From an uncultured bacterium (GTDB lineage Bacteria > Cloacimonadota > Cloacimonadia > Cloacimonadales > Cloacimonadaceae), in contig CALDSN010000180.1 in assembly GCA_937924555.1 (NCBI GenBank), positions 1 to 9,449 of the forward strand: DNA of 9,449 nucleotides. The letters are read 5' to 3'. The notes beneath the pieces were generated by a model. It saw nothing but the letters and a program-made list of their open reading frames with translations. It was not told the DNA's origin and ran no database searches. Every line of letters begins with the position of its first letter. Positions within the stretch are counted from its first letter, which is position 1. Below, one piece after another: positions 1 to 5,499 of this stretch. The position numbers and the translations under genes were made by a program.

Positions 1-1
1 A

Positions 2-139
2 TCCCCGGAGATCGCCGGTAAATACTCCATCATGTCCATCCCCACGCTATTAATCTTTGTGGGTGGCACTGTTAGTGACCAGCTTATCGGTTTGGTGCAA
101 AAAGAAAAGATTATGGACAAGCTGCGTAAGCACATCTAA
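2..139 (+). CDS. Thioredoxin, C-terminal part (5' truncated by window edge)
   Basis: Reading from base 2 gives 45 residues and a TAA stop. The stretch contains YSIMSIPTLLIFVGG, which matches the thioredoxin beta-strand after the active site with its conserved cis-proline (S-I-P-T), followed by the usual G-x-x-x-x-Q-x-x-G strand and a charged C-terminal helix ending KLRKHI. The redox CxxC motif lies upstream of the window and cannot be seen. Thioredoxins are small cytoplasmic disulfide reductases, recharged by thioredoxin reductase. A strong intrinsic terminator follows 24 bp after the stop, so this is the last gene of its transcription unit. A thioredoxin-like domain at the end of a longer protein cannot be excluded. 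Confidence 0.88.
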   Translation, partial: SPEIAGKYSIMSIPTLLIFVGGTVSDQLIGLVQKEKIMDKLRKHI

Positions 140-163
140 CCCTTATCATCAACCATTATGATT

Positions 164-192
164 AAACCCGGAGTATTAATGCTCCGGGTTTT
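164..192 (+). terminator. Intrinsic terminator after thioredoxin
   Basis: A perfect 10-bp inverted repeat (AAACCCGGAG at 164-173, CTCCGGGTTT at 182-191) encloses an 8-nt loop and runs into TTTT then CT. The G+C-rich stem followed by T residues, placed just after the thioredoxin stop, is the classical rho-independent layout. Confidence 0.88.
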
Positions 193-253
193 CTGTATCC
201 ACCAACAAGTCATAACCTTGCTTCAATAAGGATTATGTAAAAGTTCTGCATTA

Positions 254-282
254 TTGGCTACAAAATTGCATAGCTGTAAAAT
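254..282 (+). promoter_or_regulatory. Candidate sigma-70-type promoter of the radical SAM gene
   Basis: TTGGCT (254-259, four of six matches to the -35 consensus) and TAAAAT (277-282, five of six to the -10) are separated by exactly 17 bp. Transcription would begin near 289, leaving a leader of about 28 nt that includes the AAGGATGGGG ribosome-binding region before the ATG at 317. The call is by eye from consensus matching only. Confidence 0.5.
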
Positions 283-316
283 ACGTATTAATTTGTTGAT
301 ACAAGGATGGGGACTT

Positions 317-1723
317 ATGAATGTACTTCTTGTTTCGCCCAAATCTGTAGTTGGTGGTTTAGAGAGCCTTAGACAAGGCAATCAGATATTACAAGGCTTG
401 TTGTTTGTGGCTGCCGCTGCTAGGGATGCAGGGCATGAAGTTCATGTGGTTATTGCCGATAAAGATAGTGTGGATGCTTATATCCAGCGATATCAACCTC
501 AGATGCTTGGTGTTAGCTGTGTTAGTTCCACTTATCCCATTGCCAGAGAAGTGCTGAAGCATGTTAAGGCAAAGTACCCCAAGCTATACACCGTTATTGG
601 TGGTCATCACGCCACCTTCATGTACAAAGAAGTTATCGCCGAGACCGGTGTGGACTATGTTTGCCGCGGTGAGGGGGAAGAGGTTTTCCCCGCACTCTTG
701 GCTGAACTGGAAAAAGGTAATACACAGCCCGATATCCCCGGGATAGTGTTTTATCGCAGTGGTGTTTACTACAATGACCAAGCCATTGCTATAATGGACA
801 ACATCGAGCATTTGCCCAAGATAACGAAGGACTTGGTGGCACCCGAGTTCGATTTCTCCCCCAAGATTGTCTCCTCCAGAGGTTGCCCTTTCTTTTGTTC
901 CTTCTGTTCCATTTCCGCATTCTACGGAGGCAGCTATCGCAAACGTAGCGTGGAGGCAGTTATCGCAGACATCAAGGAATATATCAGTTGGGGCTATGAC
1001 AACTTCTGGTTTCATGATGATAACTTAACCGTTGATGCCGTATGGCTACAGCAGTTCTGCGAAGCTGTCGAGCGGGAGCAACTTAAGTTCACATACAGTG
1101 CCATGAGCAGAGTGGATACCATTTGCCGCAATCCGGAACTCTTTGCCTACATGGCTCGCACGGGTTGCACCCTTGTTTCCATAGGCATCGAGAGCGGTAT
1201 TCCCGAAGTGCTGGAGCGAATGCACAAGAAGATAAACGTGGAGCAGATTAAGCAGGCAATCAAGATTATGAACAAAGTGGGTGTTGCCCACACCTGGTAT
1301 ATGATTTTAGGCTCCGGTGATGAGTTCGACACCCCGGAGTATATCGCCAAGAACATCAAGTTCTTCTGTCGGCTTCCGCTTGGCTTTGTGCTGGTTTCCA
1401 TCCTCACACCCTTTCCGGGAACAGAGCTGTTTAATAAGCTGAAGGCGGAAAACCGCATCAGGCATTACAACTGGGAAGAATATGACATCATCCACTGTGT
1501 TTATGAACCATTGGGCATCACCTGGCAGAGCATGGAGAAAATGCTCCCCAAAGCCTACATCAAAGTGTACCTCAGCAAAGGATGGAGGGTTATTCCCCTA
1601 TTCATGAAAAGCCTTAAGAACAAAGCAGTTACACCGCATAAAATTGCGGTTGCCTTAAAGACACTTTTTTTGTCTCGAGTGTTGGGTAGGGACTTCAGTA
1701 AGGTGCTTCGCAAACCGGCATAA
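317..1723 (+). CDS. B12-binding-domain radical SAM protein
   Basis: This 468-residue protein has the two-part layout of cobalamin-dependent radical SAM enzymes. The N-terminal Rossmann-like B12-binding domain begins MNVLLVSPK and carries VIGGHHATF (around residues 93-101) and the typical DYVCRGEGEEVFPALL strand-helix. The radical SAM core has the Cx3Cx2C cluster motif CPFFCSFC with cysteines 190, 194 and 197, which would hold the [4Fe-4S] cluster that cleaves S-adenosylmethionine. Later core elements include GCTLVSIGIESG and ILTPFPGTELF. Family members catalyse methylations, cyclisations or other radical chemistry on lipids, cofactors or peptides; the substrate cannot be read from sequence. 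The ATG at 317 is preferred over the in-frame TTG at 254, which falls in the -35 element. No partner gene lies alongside, so it appears monocistronic. Confidence 0.9.
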   Translation: MNVLLVSPKSVVGGLESLRQGNQILQGLLFVAAAARDAGHEVHVVIADKDSVDAYIQRYQPQMLGVSCVSSTYPIAREVLKHVKAKYPKLYTVIGGHHATFMYKEVIAETGVDYVCRGEGEEVFPALLAELEKGNTQPDIPGIVFYRSGVYYNDQAIAIMDNIEHLPKITKDLVAPEFDFSPKIVSSRGCPFFCSFCSISAFYGGSYRKRSVEAVIADIKEYISWGYDNFWFHDDNLTVDAVWLQQFCEAVEREQLKFTYSAMSRVDTICRNPELFAYMARTGCTLVSIGIESGIPEVLERMHKKINVEQIKQAIKIMNKVGVAHTWYMILGSGDEFDTPEYIAKNIKFFCRLPLGFVLVSILTPFPGTELFNKLKAENRIRHYNWEEYDIIHCVYEPLGITWQSMEKMLPKAYIKVYLSKGWRVIPLFMKSLKNKAVTPHKIAVALKTLFLSRVLGRDFSKVLRKPA

Positions 1724-1851
1724 CCAAAGGTTGATAAGCCAGACTTGGTTCACCGGCACTTGGCGGTAAGCCGCTGATAGTCCTTGACAAACAAACAGTT
1801 GTTCCCACCATTGCCAAGCATTAATAGTAAGGTATGCAAAGGAGTTGTGCT

Positions 1852-2382
1852 ATGTTGCGAAACACATTTCTCTTGATTCTTTGTTTTTTCTTGTTTTCCT
1901 GTGGAGATAAAGCCACACAAATCACGGTGAGAGATAGTAATCAGGACACAGTGGCGCACCTTACCCCTGATCCCGATTTCATGGGTAATACTGAGATATT
2001 CTTCATCCCCAATACGGTGCAAGGCTCTGCTATCTGGATCATCAACGGACCTGGGGCAAATGTGGGCATGGATATCCGCGATAGAAACAACAATGCCTTC
2101 ATCTATTTTGCAGATAGCTACATCGCGGCAGGGGATAACACCGCCCAAACAGGCACACAGATTCCGTGGGACAGATGGCTAAAAGTGCGCTTGGTGGTGT
2201 ATAAATCCGGCTTGGCTGGCTGGGTGGTGAGCTTCCTGAACTCTCTTGGCATGGATTTCTTTGATTCCTTGGAGGACTACATGATAGAGGACACCTACGA
2301 GAATGAAGTGTACCTAAGCCCCAACGGTAAAAGACTCAGCACTCCGATAATCAAGAACAAAACCCGTTCGATAACAGAATAG
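1852..2382 (+). CDS. Hypothetical lipoprotein (no recognised domain)
   Basis: The 176-residue product starts MLRN, then a hydrophobic run (FLLILCFFLFSC) ending in a lipobox L-F-S-Cys17 followed by Gly-Asp, so signal peptidase II processing and lipid anchoring are expected. The +2 residue is Gly and +3 is Asp. The mature part is acidic, rich in Asn/Asp/Gly, and contains WIINGPGANVGMDIRDRNNN and WDRWLKVRLVVYKSG; I recognise no family. The start is set by AAAGGAG seven bases before the ATG; an in-frame ATG at 1834 lies upstream of that site and is unlikely. The 128-bp gap from the radical SAM gene contains a TTGACA (1784-1789) but no convincing -10, so whether it is transcribed with the upstream gene is unclear. 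A probable terminator follows directly. Confidence 0.75.
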   Translation: MLRNTFLLILCFFLFSCGDKATQITVRDSNQDTVAHLTPDPDFMGNTEIFFIPNTVQGSAIWIINGPGANVGMDIRDRNNNAFIYFADSYIAAGDNTAQTGTQIPWDRWLKVRLVVYKSGLAGWVVSFLNSLGMDFFDSLEDYMIEDTYENEVYLSPNGKRLSTPIIKNKTRSITE

Positions 2383-2426
2383 AACTAAGCTAATCACATA
2401 GCATTATCTCGTTCTACTTTTATTTT
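2380..2426 (+). terminator. Probable intrinsic terminator after the lipoprotein gene
   Basis: TAGAAC (2380-2385, including the stop codon) pairs with GTTCTA (2411-2416); inside, TAAGCTA can pair with TAGCATTA around a six-base loop, leaving small bulges. The hairpin is followed by CTTTTATTTT. The stem is A+T-rich and imperfect, so strength is uncertain. Confidence 0.45.
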
Positions 2427-2427
2427 C

Positions 2428-2613
2428 GTGTGGTATCATATCCTTGCCTCCTTAGCGTTGCTGAAGAAACTCGGCTTCACACAGGAAGGCATGTTGCGGC
2501 AGTATGACTATGGGAAGGGGTTTAGCGATGTGTATATGCACTCCCTGCTAGCGGGAGAGTACTTTACCAGGCATAGCCGCACATCAAGCGCAAATCGCCA
2601 TCAAATCGCCTGA
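2428..2613 (+). pseudogene. Remnant of a GNAT (RimJ/RimL-type) acetyltransferase, C-terminal end only
   Basis: About 44 codons from roughly 2440 to 2571 read ASLALLKKLGFTQEGMLRQ, then YDYGKGFSDVYMHSLLAGEY. This matches the C-terminal segment of RimJ/RimL-like GNAT N-acetyltransferases (consensus style: N-x-A-S-x-x-L-L-E-K-L-G-F-x-x-E-G ... D-V-Y-x-Y-S-L-L-x-x-E-Y). The preceding three quarters of such a protein, including the acetyl-CoA-binding motif, is absent: the frame is closed by a stop at 2386-2388 and the DNA there belongs to the lipoprotein terminator. There is no ribosome-binding site; the only candidate start is a GTG at 2428. The frame past 2571 is antisense to the neighbouring minus-strand gene and probably not homologous. 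I infer a deletion remnant; a functional 61-residue micro-protein is much less likely. Confidence 0.6.
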
Positions 2614-3088
2614 GAGGGGAATTATCTGCATAGTCCTTTAGCGTGGCATGGAGATTGAACCCAAGCCCCAACAGCCAGTTATCCCGTTTGCCCAAAAGCC
2701 AGTTGTATTGGACAATTGCTCCCAAAGTTGGAGCAGTGTCGCTGGACTGTTGCTCGGGCTTGCCCTCTTCCCGATACCGGGTTATAACTCCTGCAGTGGG
2801 ACCAAGACCAAGCCCCTCCAATCCAGGATGCAAAGGATGGTATAACAGCTTCAGATAGGCAAAGCGTGCCTCCACATTGTCGAACTCATACCATAGGTTT
2901 GCCCCTGCCGACCAACGGGAGTTAACCACAGTCTCAAACTCGGTGTTAAATGTGCCAGCGGCAAGAAACAAGGGATTGATGGCAAGCTCCATAGTCGGCT
3001 CTGCCGTCCTGTTCTCTGCAAAGAGGCAGGATAAAGACGATAAGCATATAATGGACATTGTAATGAACAGCATTGTTTTAGGTTTCAC
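2564..3088 (-). CDS. Small exported, probably outer-membrane beta-barrel protein
   Basis: The 174-residue product begins with Lys-containing MKPK, a hydrophobic core (MLFITMSIICLSSLSCLFA) and a likely signal peptidase I site after residue 24 (LFA-ENR). A lipobox is not well formed around the Cys. The mature protein alternates polar and hydrophobic residues, has many Tyr, Trp and Gly (for example WLLGKRDNWLLGLGFNL), and ends in Trp, as outer-membrane beta-barrel proteins usually end in an aromatic residue. About 150 mature residues would suit an eight-strand barrel. I do not recognise a named family. GTG at 3088 is chosen because GGGAGG lies just upstream; the in-frame ATG at 3100 overlaps that site. 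A candidate promoter lies at 3144-3170. Its 3' end overlaps the GNAT remnant on the other strand. Confidence 0.72.
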   Translation of the reverse strand: MKPKTMLFITMSIICLSSLSCLFAENRTAEPTMELAINPLFLAAGTFNTEFETVVNSRWSAGANLWYEFDNVEARFAYLKLLYHPLHPGLEGLGLGPTAGVITRYREEGKPEQQSSDTAPTLGAIVQYNWLLGKRDNWLLGLGFNLHATLKDYADNSPLRRFDGDLRLMCGYAW

Positions 3089-3143
3089 ATTTCCTCCCAT
3101 ACACTACGGAGCTTTGAAAAGCACCGTTACGGTTTAGTTCCCA

Positions 3144-3170
3144 ATTGTAGCAATAGTGATTCGCCGTCAA
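3144..3170 (-). promoter_or_regulatory. Candidate promoter of the outer-membrane-like gene
   Basis: Read on the minus strand, TTGACG (3170-3165) is followed after 15 bp by TGC-TACAAT, an extended -10 element (TACAAT at 3149-3144, five of six matches). The short spacer is partly offset by the TGn extension. The transcript would start near 3137 with a leader of about 50 nt. An 11-bp palindrome, ACCGTTACGGT (3123-3133), sits at the expected transcript start and could be an operator. Confidence 0.42.
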
Positions 3171-3215
3171 GAAAAAGTGAAACGGGGTAAAAGATGTAGA
3201 ACTGCTATTGTGTAA

Positions 3216-3243
3216 CTGGATTCCCGACTGCTCGAGAATGACA
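3216..3243. repeat. Decayed dispersed palindromic repeat (GGATTCCCG...GGGAATGACA type)
   Basis: The stretch begins CTGGATTCCCGACTG and ends CTCGAGAATGACA. It closely resembles the short dispersed palindromic element CTGGATTCCCG-loop-CGGGAATGACA that recurs in intergenic regions of many bacteria. Arms ATTCCCGA and TCGAGAAT pair with one mismatch around a four-base centre. Only this one copy is visible, so the repeat status rests on resemblance to a known pattern. Confidence 0.4.
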
Positions 3244-3260
3244 TGATGAAGCGATTATTC

Positions 3261-3289
3261 TTGTGAAACAACATGAAGCAGAGTATTTT
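3261..3289 (+). promoter_or_regulatory. Candidate promoter of the pirin gene
   Basis: TTGTGA (3261-3266, four of six) and TATTTT (3284-3289, four of six) are spaced 17 bp apart, with transcription expected near 3296 and GGAGG plus the pirin ATG just downstream. The match is moderate and by eye. Confidence 0.35.
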
Positions 3290-3316
3290 GTATGTAAAAA
3301 GCATGGAGGAATATGG

Positions 3317-4153
3317 ATGCGCAAGATAAAGCTGATAAAAACCGGTGTGGCAGCTATTGACGGTGCCGGAGTGCATCTGCACCGCATATTTGGCTATCAC
3401 GACACCCCATTGTTTGACCCATTTTTGATGCTGGACGACTTTCGCAATGACGACCCCAAAGATTACCTTGCCGGGTTCCCCTGGCATCCGCATCGGGGTA
3501 TTGAGACCATCACCTACATGCTGGAAGGCTCTGCAGAACACGGCGACAGTCTGGGTAACAGCGGGGTTATTTGCAAAGGCGAAGTGCAGTGGATGACCGC
3601 CGGGAGCGGGATAATACATCAGGAAATGCCCAAACCAGATGTGCAAGGCAGGATGTATGGCTTCCAGCTTTGGGCAAACCTACCCGCCAAGGATAAAATG
3701 ATTACGCCCAGATATCAGGATGTGAAGGCGAAGGACATCCCACGGGTGGAAGACCCTCAGGGAGCAGTGGTAAAGGTTATCTGTGGCTCATACATGGGGA
3801 GTAAGGGGCCTGTGGAAGACCTTGCCGTTGATGCCCAATATTGGGATGTGCACATCATGCCGGAAAGGAGTGTCGTGCTGCATGTTAAACAAGGTATGAA
3901 CTGCTTCGTGTATTGCTATGGAGGAGATGCAGTTATTGATGGTAAGCTTATTGGCAACCGCCAAGTGGTGCTGTTTGAAGATGGGGAGAACATACAGATA
4001 CAAAGTGAGAAGAATGGCTTTAATCTGCTGTTCCTTAGCGGAAAGCCATTGGGTGAGCCCATCGCTTGGCGAGGACCAATCGTGATGAACAGCAAAGAGG
4101 AATTGGATACCGCTTTTCGGCAGTTGGGGGATAACAGCTTTATCAAAGCATGA
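3317..4153 (+). CDS. Pirin family protein (bicupin)
   Basis: This 278-residue protein is a full-length pirin. The N-terminal cupin carries the family signature FDPFLMLDDF (residues 33-42), then WHPHRGIET with His57 and His59, and GSGIIHQEM with His101 and Glu103. These four residues are the metal (Fe) ligands of pirins, and all are present at almost the same numbering as in human pirin. The C-terminal cupin ends with LLFLSGKPLGEPIAWRGPIVMN, also typical. Bacterial pirins are cytoplasmic; some (YhaK, YhhW) act as redox sensors or quercetin 2,3-dioxygenases, others bind metabolic enzymes, so the role here is open. The start follows GGAGG with a seven-base spacer; an ORF extension to 3263 lies within the candidate promoter. 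It converges with the minus-strand GNAT gene, sharing 11 bp at the 3' ends. Confidence 0.93.
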   Translation: MRKIKLIKTGVAAIDGAGVHLHRIFGYHDTPLFDPFLMLDDFRNDDPKDYLAGFPWHPHRGIETITYMLEGSAEHGDSLGNSGVICKGEVQWMTAGSGIIHQEMPKPDVQGRMYGFQLWANLPAKDKMITPRYQDVKAKDIPRVEDPQGAVVKVICGSYMGSKGPVEDLAVDAQYWDVHIMPERSVVLHVKQGMNCFVYCYGGDAVIDGKLIGNRQVVLFEDGENIQIQSEKNGFNLLFLSGKPLGEPIAWRGPIVMNSKEELDTAFRQLGDNSFIKA

Positions 4154-4664
4154 AGCGAAATGCAACCAGTGGAACTTCGCAACCCATAACCATCATAATC
4201 CTGCTATCCACCAATTCCCCGCCCATATGGGCATAGAACCCGCAAGCCGGATTCTTTTCCGCTACCCAAGCTACCATACTTTTGTGCCCTTGTGATATTG
4301 CTTTACCTGCAATGGTGCTGTATAGAGCTCTGCCAATCCCTTTTCCGTGATGCTTTGCTAAAATATACATAGCCGCAAGTTCAGCACTGCAGGAATCTGC
4401 CAAACCCGTGCTGCATCCTTCGTTGCTGCGATTAACCCCACCTGATATGAAACCACAAAACTCGGCTTCGACCTCAGCCACATAGAACCAACTATCCCCC
4501 GCAAGAGTATTCTGCCAGTTACGCATGCTTGCCTCGAGATTCATGGAGTCCAGCTTAGCCTGAGGCATAATCCCCGGATAGGTCTCACGCCAGCTTTGGA
4601 TATGAACCCTTGCCACGCTCTCAATGTCTTGTGGTTCTGCTTTTCTAATTGTTATATCTGCCAT
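4143..4664 (-). CDS. GNAT family N-acetyltransferase
   Basis: The 173-residue product begins ADITIRKAEPQDIESVARVHIQSWRETYPGIM in style: the opening beta-strand and helix of GNAT proteins, with the W-x-x-x-Y-x-G-(I/L) pattern common in this subgroup (cut short here: QSWRETYPGIM at residues 23-33). Motif A, which binds the acetyl-CoA pyrophosphate, is seen as LAAMYILAKHHGKGIGRAL, with the (Q/R/H)-x-x-G-x-G/A signature HHGKGIG at 105-111. WVAEKNPACGFYAHMGGE at 133-150 is the usual C-terminal motif B region. The enzyme would move an acetyl group from acetyl-CoA to an unknown amine in the cytoplasm. AGAGG precedes the ATG. It is a complete enzyme and not obviously the source of the remnant at 2440-2571, which belongs to the RimJ/RimL style. 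Confidence 0.9.
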   Translation of the reverse strand: MADITIRKAEPQDIESVARVHIQSWRETYPGIMPQAKLDSMNLEASMRNWQNTLAGDSWFYVAEVEAEFCGFISGGVNRSNEGCSTGLADSCSAELAAMYILAKHHGKGIGRALYSTIAGKAISQGHKSMVAWVAEKNPACGFYAHMGGELVDSRIMMVMGCEVPLVAFRFML

Positions 4665-4697
4665 TTAGCTCTGCCTCTATGCTGTATTGACTGTTGC

Positions 4698-4730
4698 AGC
4701 ACAGTATTGTGCTTAACCGATATCTGTCAA
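4698..4730 (-). promoter_or_regulatory. Candidate promoter with overlapping palindrome upstream of the GNAT gene
   Basis: On the minus strand, a perfect TTGACA (4730-4725) is followed after 16 bp by AATACT (4708-4703, four of six). A palindrome with 6-bp arms, AGCACA-GTAT-TGTGCT (4698-4713), lies exactly over the -10 element, a usual position for a repressor operator. The leader to the ATG at 4664 would be about 32 nt. Confidence 0.42.
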
Positions 4731-4756
4731 TCTCTTTAGGTGTTCCCAAGGCACAA

Positions 4757-4786
4757 GGGCTATGTGACGCTACATTCCATAGCTCC
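4757..4786. other. Structured intergenic segment
   Basis: GGGCTATG (4757-4764) can pair with CATAGCTCC (4778-4786) with one bulged base, giving a stem of eight pairs around a 13-base loop. There is no T-run next to it. The surrounding 4731-4839 stretch has no coding region I can support on either strand; it may hold a dispersed intergenic element. Confidence 0.3.
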
Positions 4787-4839
4787 AGAGGGCGTATTGT
4801 CTTTGTCTTTAATCCCCCCTACGGTAAGTATGATAAAAC

Positions 4840-4863
4840 AAAGGCGGACTATCATCCGCCTTT
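4840..4863 (-). terminator. Intrinsic terminator after the VOC gene
   Basis: Perfect 9-bp arms (AAAGGCGGA and TCCGCCTTT) enclose a six-base loop. Read on the minus strand the hairpin ends in TTT and continues GTTTTA, and it lies 28 bp after the stop of the minus-strand VOC gene. Confidence 0.78.
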
Positions 4864-4891
4864 AGTTGTTATTAATCTGAGGGAGTGGCTG

Positions 4892-5320
4892 CTACTCGGC
4901 AGAGCAGATCAGCATCCATTTGGTGCCGAACTTATCGGTTAAACTACCGAAGTAATCTCCCCAAAAGGCAACTTCCGGGGGCATACCGATTGTTGCCCCA
5001 TCGACCAGTTTTGCCCACAGGGCATCCACTTCTTCCTTACTGGACAAACCAATCATCAGTTCAACATTACCGCCAAGAACTGCTTTCTGACCGAATGCTT
5101 CGCTAACATCCGAGCCACAAAGCGTGGTGTGCTCATTTATCGGCAAGCCGATATGCATAATCATTTCTTTCAGTTCTTCCGGCATTTGCTTACCGTCTTC
5201 CATTGGCATATCCTTGTATCTGCCGACATAGGTGAACTCACCGCCAAACACTTTTTTATAGAATTCGAAGGCTTCCATGCAGTTGCCATTGAAGTTAATG
5301 TATGGGTTGATGCTTATCAT
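4892..5320 (-). CDS. VOC family protein, PhnB-like (glyoxalase/bleomycin-resistance fold)
   Basis: The 142-residue product matches the PhnB-like branch of the vicinal-oxygen-chelate superfamily: INPYINFNGNCMEAFEFYKK, then VFGGEF (residues 4-29), a GNVELMIGLSSKEEVDALW segment in the middle, and the closing signature WGDYFGSLTDKFGTKWML (120-137). Two beta-alpha-beta-beta-beta units are expected; members usually form dimers. Despite older database names such as 3-demethylubiquinone methyltransferase, the biochemical role of most members is unknown, and resistance or metal-dependent lyase activity should not be assumed. AGGAG seven bases before the ATG at 5320 fixes the start; the longer open frame up to 5509 reads across untranslated DNA toward the divergent SUMF1-fold gene. 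A good terminator follows the stop. Confidence 0.9.
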   Translation of the reverse strand: MISINPYINFNGNCMEAFEFYKKVFGGEFTYVGRYKDMPMEDGKQMPEELKEMIMHIGLPINEHTTLCGSDVSEAFGQKAVLGGNVELMIGLSSKEEVDALWAKLVDGATIGMPPEVAFWGDYFGSLTDKFGTKWMLICSAE

Positions 5321-5441
5321 AATAGGTCTCCTAAGTATCTTAATACCAAACATAATAACCAACTCTTTCCCCCCTGTCCACAATAAGTTTGCATCACCTC
5401 TAACGGAAGGAGCAGCACCTAGCCCCAACCCAAGATTTAGC

Positions 5442-5470
5442 TTGACATTGGAAGCAGTTTCAGCCACATT
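5442..5470 (+). promoter_or_regulatory. Weak candidate promoter of the SUMF1-APH operon
   Basis: A perfect TTGACA (5442-5447) is followed after 17 bp by CACATT, which matches only three of six -10 positions. No better element was seen in the 179-bp divergent intergenic region (5321-5499). Confidence 0.25.
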
Positions 5471-5499
5471 GTGGCAAATATCACCAATAAGGAGCAAAG

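Noticed and set aside
254..316. 21-codon N-terminal extension of the radical SAM gene from a TTG
   Set aside because: It overlies a good -35/-10 pair, lacks a ribosome-binding site, and family members begin at the hydrophobic strand starting MNVLLV.
1763..1789. GCGG-TAAG-CCGC hairpin and TTGACA before the lipoprotein gene, as terminator and promoter
   Set aside because: The stem is only four bp without a T-run, and no acceptable -10 follows the TTGACA at 16-18 bp spacing.
2541..2557. CTCCC/GGGAG hairpin just past the stop of the outer-membrane-like gene, as a terminator
   Set aside because: The stem is short with a bulge and has no T-run on the minus strand, and it lies within the GNAT remnant coding sequence.
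3167..3646. 159-codon minus-strand open frame opposite the start of the pirin gene
   Set aside because: It is antisense to conserved pirin codons, and its remaining part covers the intergenic repeat; no protein-like features.
4694..4942. 82-codon plus-strand open frame between the GNAT and VOC genes
   Set aside because: It runs through the GNAT promoter, a terminator hairpin and the antisense end of the VOC gene, has no ribosome-binding site, and shows no family signature.
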